The notes under the pieces are model-generated. The model was given only the letters and a program-made list of their open reading frames with translations, was not told the DNA's origin and did no database searches. Source: Mucilaginibacter_A sp050954865 (GTDB lineage Bacteria; Bacteroidota; Bacteroidia; Sphingobacteriales; Sphingobacteriaceae). Taken from it: a DNA stretch of 5,577 nucleotides. The translations under genes were made by a program, and so were the position numbers. Each line of letters begins with the position of its first letter. The first letter of the stretch is position 1. The stretch covers positions 1-5,577 of the forward strand of contig JBPBQN010000054.1 in assembly GCA_050954865.1 (NCBI GenBank). The letters run 5' to 3'. Shown one piece after another: positions 1-5,577 of this stretch.

Positions 1-2090
1 GTCGTTTCAAATTTCAATGCACTGTTACCAACTTGCCCATAAGCTAAACCACTTTGCACGCCATAAGTTGCGGCTGAAAATATACCAGCAAAAGGATAAT
101 TGCCAATGTTTGTATTACCGGTTTTTGCATAACTAATTCTGGCTTTTAAATCACTAACAAAGCTTAAAGCTTTTGAATCAGTAAAAAATGATTCTCTTGA
201 AACCCGCCAGCCCAAAGAAGCACCTGGTAAATATGCAAATTGTTTACCCAACGGTAATGACGATATGGCATCTGCACGGTAAGTTACGCCTAATAAATAA
301 CGGTCTTTAAATGAATAATTGATACGGCCGAAATATGATTTGTAAGCGTTTTCTGATACACCGCCACCTATACCAAAAGTAGATTGCGCTAAAGAGTTGC
401 TGATGATATTTTGCCCACCAAAAAATGTACTTGATATTTGAGAACCACTGGCATTAAAATATCTGTATCTTGATTTTTGATATTCTATACCTGCAACCGC
501 ACTGATATTATGATCACCAATAAGCGTATTATAAGATAAGGTGTTGATCCAGTTATATCTAAATTGCGGCATGTATTGTTGAAACTCATAACCTTTGGTA
601 GAACCGGCGCCATCACCATGTCCAGGATCTAAATATTCATAATCTTCGCCAAATAAAGCGTTTGTACCAACCTGCGTTCTGAAATCTAAGCCTTTTACAA
701 TATTAATGTTGGCAAAAGCATCACCATTAAAAGTGGTGTTTTGGTTATTATAGATGTTATGATCAATAATGTACTTGATATTGGTGTAATTATCATCAAT
801 ATCCCGAAGGTTGGTGCCATTTGTACCTCTGCCCAAACTATTCAATGAACTTAAGTTATAAGAACCATCAGCATTAAACACAGGTACGTTAGGCAATAAA
901 CGGATGGCATTACCAACATTGCCAGACAACGCATTTACGCCAGTATTTAAACCATTATTGTTGATATAAGAAAGAGAAGTATTTATTCCTAAAGTAACCC
1001 GATTATTAAAAGCTTTTTGCTCTACTTTACCTCTATACTGATATTTTCTTTGATTATTGCTACGGATGATTCCATCAAAATCAGCATATCCTAAAGAGAA
1101 AAAATAATTGGTTTGCTCGGTAGCACCGCTGATAGACAAAGCATGGTTTTGCTGAAAGGCACTATTGTTAAATACAACATTTTGCCAGTTGGTATTAATT
1201 AAATTTCCGCTTGCATCCAGCGTTGGAAATGCGGCAGGAACAGAGCCTGCGTTAGTTAATTTTTCATTAGCAATCGTGATAAACTGATTAGCATCCAGTA
1301 ACTTAAATCTTTTTGAGGGCTGGGATGAAGCAAACCAGGCGTCATAAGAAATTCGTGGTTTACCTATAACGCCTCTTTTAGTAGTGATAATTACTACACC
1401 GTTTGATCCTCGGGAGCCATAGATAGCAGTAGATGCACCATCTTTTAACACATCAATACTTTGGATGTCATTTGGGTTGATATCACCTAACGGGTTATTT
1501 TGTGTAACACCACTTTGATTGCCGGTAATAATGGGGATACCATCTACAACATACAACGGATCAGCTCCACCAGTAATAGAATTTGTACCTCGAATACGAA
1601 TAACCGGAGCAGCTCCTAAAATACCGCTTGGCACGGTTACCTGCACACCGGTTACTTTACCAGCCAAAGCCTGATCAAAACTGGCAACAGGCTGATCTAC
1701 CAGTTGAGAACCTTTAACACTACCAATTGATCCGGTAACGTCTTTTCGTTCCTGTGTACCATAACCTACCACCACCACTTCATTTAACTGGCTTGCTGAA
1801 CCAGCAAGCACTACATTGGCTCGGTTACCTGTTACGGTGATAGTTTGTGTGTTAAAACCAATAAAACTAAATACCAATTTTGAGTTGTCATCAGGAAGTT
1901 TAATAGAGTACGTACCATCAACACTTGTTTGCGTACCTATTTTTGTGCCTTGAACTATAACACTCACACCGGGAAGCGGGAGCTTGTCATCTTTACTCGT
2001 TACCACACCTGTTACCGTTTTGTTTTGGGCATAAGCCTGTGAGGCTACCAGAAACAAAAGCAGTAAAATCCCTAGTAAGACTTTTTTCAT
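1..2090 (-). CDS. SusC/RagA-family TonB-dependent outer-membrane transporter, 3' end cut by window edge
   Basis: Predicted outer-membrane importer that moves a SusD-bound substrate into the periplasm using TonB energy. I translated 696 uninterrupted codons from the ATG at 2090-2088; the frame is still open at base 1. Residues 1-21 form a signal peptide (MKK, a Leu-rich core, then AYA before Q22). About residues 25-96 are a carboxypeptidase-regulatory-like beta-sandwich (PLPGVSVIVQGT, then TSVDGTYSI). A TonB-box-like EVVVVGYGT follows at 104-112. The plug spans roughly 113-240, with IRIRGTNSI, PLYVVDGIPI and the SusC/RagA signature around 208-240 (SIDVLKDGASTAIYGSRG, then NGVVIITTKRG). The rest is Tyr/Asn-rich barrel strands, including GRINYSF at 588. 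By alignment with the other SusC here, about 350 C-terminal residues are missing, giving a normal total near 1,050. No STN domain precedes the beta-sandwich, so direct FecI/FecR-type signalling by this protein is unlikely. The start lacks a Shine-Dalgarno core, as is usual in this phylum. Substrate unknown. Confidence 0.96.
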   Translation of the reverse strand, partial: MKKVLLGILLLLFLVASQAYAQNKTVTGVVTSKDDKLPLPGVSVIVQGTKIGTQTSVDGTYSIKLPDDNSKLVFSFIGFNTQTITVTGNRANVVLAGSASQLNEVVVVGYGTQERKDVTGSIGSVKGSQLVDQPVASFDQALAGKVTGVQVTVPSGILGAAPVIRIRGTNSITGGADPLYVVDGIPIITGNQSGVTQNNPLGDINPNDIQSIDVLKDGASTAIYGSRGSNGVVIITTKRGVIGKPRISYDAWFASSQPSKRFKLLDANQFITIANEKLTNAGSVPAAFPTLDASGNLINTNWQNVVFNNSAFQQNHALSISGATEQTNYFFSLGYADFDGIIRSNNQRKYQYRGKVEQKAFNNRVTLGINTSLSYINNNGLNTGVNALSGNVGNAIRLLPNVPVFNADGSYNLSSLNSLGRGTNGTNLRDIDDNYTNIKYIIDHNIYNNQNTTFNGDAFANINIVKGLDFRTQVGTNALFGEDYEYLDPGHGDGAGSTKGYEFQQYMPQFRYNWINTLSYNTLIGDHNISAVAGIEYQKSRYRYFNASGSQISSTFFGGQNIISNSLAQSTFGIGGGVSENAYKSYFGRINYSFKDRYLLGVTYRADAISSLPLGKQFAYLPGASLGWRVSRESFFTDSKALSFVSDLKARISYAKTGNTNIGNYPFAGIFSAATYGVQSGLAYGQVGNSALKFET

Positions 2091-2400
2091 ACGTTAAGTT
2101 TTTATTAAATAATCGTGAAAATTATAACTTAAAAACATAATAATAAAATTTTGACCTAAAATTTAACATTTTAAGCTTAAACAACATTCTTTTTTAAGAA
2201 GTTTATATAAATTTCTACATTCTTACTAACCTCATTTTGCAAAGAAATGCAGTAGTACTTCTTTTATCTACCTAATTTTTGATAATCAATTATTGGTTAG
2301 TGATGAAAAGTTTAACGAAGCGGATTCTCGATGATTTAAAATATCTACCAATTCGAATAGATTCATTTATATTTTAAAGGAGTTGTGCTAAAAGTATATC
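2091..2400. other. AT-rich intergenic leader upstream of the left SusC gene
   Basis: About 310 bases separate the terminator of the right-hand SusC-SusD unit from the left SusC start. I see no convincing gene on either strand, no tRNA and no tandem repeat. The part nearest the SusC start (roughly 2100-2220) is extremely AT-rich, as Bacteroidota promoters and leaders often are. The far half (roughly 2281-2380) is less biased and contains only a 26-codon minus-strand ORF that I do not accept as a gene. A perfect 10-base palindrome, TTAAGCTTAA, lies at 2171-2180. The bases just before the SusC ATG read TAATAAAAACTTAACGT on the minus strand: A-rich, with no AGGAG-like site. Because a terminator lies upstream, the promoter for the left SusC should be in this stretch. 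Confidence 0.6.
2132..2160 (-). promoter_or_regulatory. Weak candidate Bacteroidota-type promoter for the left SusC gene
   Basis: On the minus strand, TATGTTTT (2139-2132) matches five of the six fixed bases of the known Bacteroidota -7 element TAnnTTTG. A TTTA (2160-2157), three of four bases of the -33 TTTG element, lies 17 bases upstream. Transcription would begin around 2125, leaving a leader of roughly 35 bases before the ATG. The region is so AT-rich that such matches arise easily by chance. A second near match, TAAATTTT at 2165-2158, scores equally well for the -7 box. This is a pointer to where a promoter could be, not a firm call. Confidence 0.2.
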
Positions 2401-2437
2401 AAACAAAAAAACCCGAAGCTCTAAAAAGCTTCGGGTT
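2401..2437 (-). terminator. Rho-independent terminator of the SusC-SusD operon
   Basis: The sequence shows a perfect 11-base inverted repeat, AACCCGAAGCT (2410-2420) and AGCTTCGGGTT (2427-2437), around a 6-base loop (2421-2426). Read on the minus strand, the hairpin runs straight into TTTTTTGTTT (the T run overlaps the last stem pair), which is the classic intrinsic terminator layout. It lies about 50 bases downstream of the SusD stop codon. The plus-strand side has no T-tract, so it should act only on transcription coming from SusD. It marks the end of the right-hand unit and implies that the left SusC gene is mainly transcribed from its own promoter. Confidence 0.92.
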
Positions 2438-2489
2438 GAAGTGGTATTGGAAGGTAATACTGTTTTTATCGGGTAAAAATCAGCAACTG

Positions 2490-3962
2490 TTACCGGCCAA
2501 TTAAGCTATTATATTGCTGCTCGTTACCAGACATTGGCCAGATATAAGAAATTGAATTAACCGGTACAGCTGTAACGCCTCCTTTTGCCGGAATAGGCAG
2601 CTGCAATCGCCACAAATCATTCCACCGCAAACCTTCTCCTAAAAACTCAATATTTCTTTCTTGCAAAATAGCTGCTGTTAAATCAGAAACACCATTAGTA
2701 AAACCAGCTGCTGTAAAAGTTGTGGTAGCGTCTGAGCGCTGCCGTACAGCATTTAACAGTGCAATTGCCTGTGCATCTAAAGAATTTGTGCTTCTTGCTC
2801 GTGCTTCGGCCAGGTTTAACAATACTTCCGGGTAGCGCATCACGTTTGCCCAATCAATATAAGGCGCAGCCAACGGCCATTTAGTTAGATAAGAATGCCC
2901 TTTGGACGCAACATTTGCAATAAAAGTTCTTCTGGCATCTGCGGCTTTCCATTTTGTATCAGCTATCACACCAGTCGGATTTAGATAAAATTCTGCAGAA
3001 CCCACACTATTAAAATAATCCCCCAAAGCATTTTGGTTGCCAACTGCTTCGTTGATTGTAAAAGGCATAGATAGTATAGATTCTGTTGTAGTATAAGTTT
3101 TAAACACATTGGCAATGTTTGCCTGTAATGCATGCGGCACACCGGAAGTAGCTGTAAACGGAGCAAGTTTGGTAACAATTTTATCGCCTTCGGTAATTAC
3201 ATTGGTGTATTGCTGCATGGCTAAATAAACTCGCGTTTTAAAAGCAATGGCTGTATTACGATGTGCTCTAGTGGTTTCGGCAGTAGCATCTTGTGATGTT
3301 GTACTTCCTGCTGTGTAATAAACAGACGGCAGCCCGATTTCAGCATCATTCAAATCAGAAATTATCTGCGCATAAATTTGTGCTACTGTTGATGGAGCAA
3401 GTGAAAAATCACCATAGGATGAATTGCCTGTTAAACGCAAAGGCACACCCGGGCTGGCACCATTATTTACTGTATAAGGCTGGCAGTACATATTTAAAAG
3501 TGCATAATAATTTAAAGCTCTTATAAATTTAGCTTCTGCAATATAATTCGTTGATAATGTAGTTCCGGCAATGGCTGATCCTGATGCTTTCATACCATCA
3601 ATAAACAGGTTACAATCGTTAATGGATAAGTAACACTGTGACCATAAATTTAAAACTTCAGAACTTGTACTGCTTACTGTTTCTGTCCAGGTTTGATAAG
3701 CTGTAACAGAATTGGCTGTTGCATTTATCCAGTTATCGGCTTTTACATCGTTATAAACCTGAAAACGTGCGCCGTAAGACTGACCGTTTCTTATAGTCGT
3801 GTATAATCCTAAAACCTGAGCCTGAATACGGGCAAGTGTAGAAAACGGTGCCCCGCCAACAGCAGCAACCGAAGTTTGAGATACCGGGCTTAATAAACTT
3901 TTTTGGCATGAATAACTGCTTAAAATTGCTATGCATCCAATGATTATGTATTTTTTGTTCAT
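2490..3962 (-). CDS. SusD/RagB-family nutrient-binding outer-membrane lipoprotein
   Basis: Complete 490-residue protein, a usual length for the family. SusD proteins are surface lipoproteins that bind the substrate and cap the SusC barrel. Residues 1-18 are a lipoprotein signal peptide and Cys19 (SSYSC, then QKSLLSP) is the likely lipidated residue; Tyr at -2 makes the lipobox loose, as often seen in this phylum. TPR-like helices include WSQCYLSINDCNLFIDGM (107-124), the classic EAKFIRALNYYALLNMY (143-159), then GVPL (172-175), and AFKTRVYLAM (240-249). The C-terminal SusD region carries MRYPEVLLNLAEARAR (375-390), LLNAVRQR (402-409) and LQERNIEFLGEGLRWNDLWRL (433-453). The expected proline-rich ending appears as YIWPMSGNEQQYN (473-485). 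The ATG follows the upstream SusC stop by 18 bases (TCCCTTAGATCAAAAGAA), so the two are surely co-transcribed and probably partners. The binding loops do not reveal the substrate. Confidence 0.97.
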   Translation of the reverse strand: MNKKYIIIGCIAILSSYSCQKSLLSPVSQTSVAAVGGAPFSTLARIQAQVLGLYTTIRNGQSYGARFQVYNDVKADNWINATANSVTAYQTWTETVSSTSSEVLNLWSQCYLSINDCNLFIDGMKASGSAIAGTTLSTNYIAEAKFIRALNYYALLNMYCQPYTVNNGASPGVPLRLTGNSSYGDFSLAPSTVAQIYAQIISDLNDAEIGLPSVYYTAGSTTSQDATAETTRAHRNTAIAFKTRVYLAMQQYTNVITEGDKIVTKLAPFTATSGVPHALQANIANVFKTYTTTESILSMPFTINEAVGNQNALGDYFNSVGSAEFYLNPTGVIADTKWKAADARRTFIANVASKGHSYLTKWPLAAPYIDWANVMRYPEVLLNLAEARARSTNSLDAQAIALLNAVRQRSDATTTFTAAGFTNGVSDLTAAILQERNIEFLGEGLRWNDLWRLQLPIPAKGGVTAVPVNSISYIWPMSGNEQQYNSLIGR

Positions 3963-3980
3963 TTCTTTTGATCTAAGGGA

Positions 3981-5577
3981 TTAAAACTTAACTGAAAATC
4001 CAGCGGTAAAAGTCCGGCTGTTACCCGAAGTATTTCTATCTACTCCAGGAGCACTATTACCATTTGAGGTAGTTAATGAACCGGTAGAAGTTCCGTTAGA
4101 AGCAACTTCGGGATCAGAACCTGGGTATTTGGTAAATATGAATAAGTTTTGAGCCGTAGCGTATATTCTCAAACTTCTTATTCCAACTTTATTAAGGAAA
4201 GATTTAGGGATTGTGTAGCCGAAGTTTACTGTTTTTAGCTTGGCAAAATCACCTCTATAAGTATTAAAATCTGTTGGATAAGATGTACCGTTTGAAACAT
4301 TATCACCAAAAACAACCTGCGGGTATTTTGCATTTTGACCAGGAGTTGTCCAGTGATCTAAAATGGCTGTAGAATTGTTCCAAAAGCGCTGATCAGTTAA
4401 AGTTGATTGTGTACCGTAGTACAAATAAAAGCCAAGCTGATAAGTGAACAGGATATTTAAGTCAAAATTTTTGTACTTAAATGAATTACTGAAACCACCG
4501 TATTCTTTTGGTGTTGCCCGGCCATAATCTACAGCATCAGATGTTTGGTTAATGGCAGGTGCTGCTGTACCATCCATATAATAATAGTGCTGCGTGCCTA
4601 AGTAAGTATATTCTACCTGCTGGCCTTTGCCGTTAATAAAAATCCGTCTGCCATTTGCCGGATCTATGCCTGCAGATTTAACAATATATAAATCGCCAAG
4701 AGAACCGCCAACTTTAGTAATATTGGCAATTTCTAAACTTGAGGTTGCCTGTGTAAAACTGGTTAAACCCGAATATAAAGACGTTACTTTATTTTTATTA
4801 AAACTAATGTTGAAATTTGAACTCCAGCTAAAGCTACGCGATCTGATTATATCAGCATTTAAAGAAAATTCTAATCCTGTATTATACATTGATCCAATGT
4901 TAACTAGCGGGTTAGATACTAAACCTCCGGATGGTGCAGTGGACACAGAAAAAATCAATCCATCAATATTGTTTTTATAGTAAGCAAACTCACCACTAAT
5001 GCGATCTTTCAAAATACCGAAATCAAAGCCAAAATCTGTTTTTTTACTTGTTTCCCAACCTAAATTAACGTTTCCGGTTGCATTTGGTGTAAGTGAAGGA
5101 GTAGCATTATACAAGCCGCTGCCGTAGGTTGTGTTAGAAGCATAATCACCAATACCGGCAGAGTTACCCACTTTGGCGTAGCTTCCTCTGATTTTAAAGC
5201 TGCTAAATACTTTATCCGCGCCGATATTTTCCCAAAACTTTTCTCTGGTAATTTCCCAGGAAGCACCGAGGCCAGGGAAATATCCATATTTTTTATTAGG
5301 GCCAAATGCTGAGTAACCATCTCTACGAATGGTCGCAGATAAAAAATATTTTTGGTCAAAATTATAATTCAATCGGCCAAAAAAGGACACCAAATAGTTT
5401 TCACCATAAGTTAAACCTGTGTTCGCAGCCGTTCCACTTGTAGCTACATTGACATAGCCCGCTTGTATCTGATTAAATGCCGGATCAGAAAGTATAGACC
5501 GGTTTAAACCAAAGCCGTAAGTAGTTTGGCGTTGCTGCTCATTTCCTAACAGTAACGAAAAGTTGTTTTTTTGGAAA
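3981..5577 (-). CDS. SusC/RagA-family TonB-dependent outer-membrane transporter, 5' end cut by window edge
   Basis: C-terminal 531 residues of a SusC-type transporter; the frame is open to the right edge, so the start lies outside. An internal TTG at 5393 could pass as a start, but clear homologous coding sequence (QQRQTTYGFGLNRS, then TYGENYLVSFF) continues upstream of it, so it is not the true start. The visible part is beta-barrel: GRLNYNFDQKYFLSATIRRD (from visible residue 67), YGYFPGLGASWEITREKFW (about 97-115), the AQNLFIFTKYPGSDPE motif (about 474-489) typical of SusC C-termini, and a last strand FTAGFSVKF ending in Phe, as expected for barrel assembly. Alignment with the other SusC places about 520 residues beyond the edge (signal peptide, plug and early barrel), for a total near 1,050. 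It is followed after 18 bases by the SusD gene, its presumed lid partner. Whether it has an N-terminal STN signalling domain cannot be seen here. Substrate unknown. Confidence 0.96.
   Translation of the reverse strand, partial: FQKNNFSLLLGNEQQRQTTYGFGLNRSILSDPAFNQIQAGYVNVATSGTAANTGLTYGENYLVSFFGRLNYNFDQKYFLSATIRRDGYSAFGPNKKYGYFPGLGASWEITREKFWENIGADKVFSSFKIRGSYAKVGNSAGIGDYASNTTYGSGLYNATPSLTPNATGNVNLGWETSKKTDFGFDFGILKDRISGEFAYYKNNIDGLIFSVSTAPSGGLVSNPLVNIGSMYNTGLEFSLNADIIRSRSFSWSSNFNISFNKNKVTSLYSGLTSFTQATSSLEIANITKVGGSLGDLYIVKSAGIDPANGRRIFINGKGQQVEYTYLGTQHYYYMDGTAAPAINQTSDAVDYGRATPKEYGGFSNSFKYKNFDLNILFTYQLGFYLYYGTQSTLTDQRFWNNSTAILDHWTTPGQNAKYPQVVFGDNVSNGTSYPTDFNTYRGDFAKLKTVNFGYTIPKSFLNKVGIRSLRIYATAQNLFIFTKYPGSDPEVASNGTSTGSLTTSNGNSAPGVDRNTSGNSRTFTAGFSVKF

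Noticed and set aside
2282..2293. ATAAT-CA-ATTAT inverted repeat as a possible operator.
   Set aside because: Arms of five A/T bases are common by chance in such AT-rich DNA, and the flanks are not symmetric around it.
2286..2366. A 26-codon ATG-to-TGA ORF on the minus strand in the intergenic spacer (begins MNLFELVDIL).
   Set aside because: It is very short, has no recognisable start context or family resemblance, and an ORF of this size is expected by chance in about 300 bases. Ribosome profiling or conservation would be needed to revive it.
2463..2479. Inverted repeat TTTTTA/TAAAAA around a 5-base loop just after the SusD stop, a possible additional terminator.
   Set aside because: The stem is six A-T pairs only, too weak for an intrinsic terminator; the GC-containing hairpin at 2410-2437 explains termination.
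3293..3526. 77-codon plus-strand ORF opposite the SusD gene.
   Set aside because: It lies wholly inside a well-supported SusD coding region and its translation has no recognisable features; it is an antisense shadow.
4627..4980. 117-codon plus-strand ORF opposite the right-hand SusC gene.
   Set aside because: It is antisense to clear SusC barrel sequence, has no plausible domain, and is explained by codon bias of the real gene.
5060..5359. 99-codon minus-strand ORF overlapping the right-hand SusC gene in another frame.
   Set aside because: The SusC frame is continuous through this stretch with family motifs, so the alternative frame is a shadow.
5391..5393. TTG as an alternative start for a shorter right-hand SusC protein.
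   Set aside because: The same frame continues upstream to the window edge with barrel-like sequence, and a SusC without signal peptide and plug would not be functional.

Overview
The window comes from a Bacteroidota chromosome. It holds three large protein genes, all on the minus strand and all from the SusC/SusD nutrient-uptake families found essentially only in that phylum. The AT-rich intergenic DNA, A-rich start regions without a Shine-Dalgarno core, and the wording of the SusC and SusD motifs fit a free-living or soil/freshwater lineage such as Sphingobacteriaceae (Pedobacter/Mucilaginibacter-like) or Chitinophagaceae. That family-level placement is a guess.

Layout in the direction of transcription (right to left): (1) 5577-3981, the C-terminal half of a SusC-type TonB-dependent outer-membrane transporter whose start lies beyond the right edge; (2) 3962-2490, a complete SusD/RagB-type surface lipoprotein starting 18 bases after the SusC stop; (3) 2437-2401, a strong intrinsic terminator that closes this SusC-SusD unit; (4) about 310 bases of AT-rich DNA with no convincing gene; (5) 2090-1, the start of a second SusC-type transporter, complete from signal peptide through plug and much of the barrel, whose C-terminus lies beyond the left edge.

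Working model: each SusC forms an outer-membrane barrel closed by a plug, and its SusD partner sits on top as a substrate-binding lid; TonB-ExbBD energy drives import. The right-hand SusC and the complete SusD are almost certainly partners. The left-hand SusC is a separate unit, and its SusD partner would be expected just past the left edge. No glycoside hydrolase, peptidase, sulfatase, sigma/anti-sigma pair or hybrid two-component regulator is visible, so the substrate cannot be named.

I found no CRISPR array, insertion sequence, tRNA/rRNA or phage gene, and no sign of an undescribed system. This is ordinary Bacteroidota nutrient-acquisition DNA; the main points of interest are the head-to-tail arrangement of two diverged SusC genes and the unexplained leader between them.
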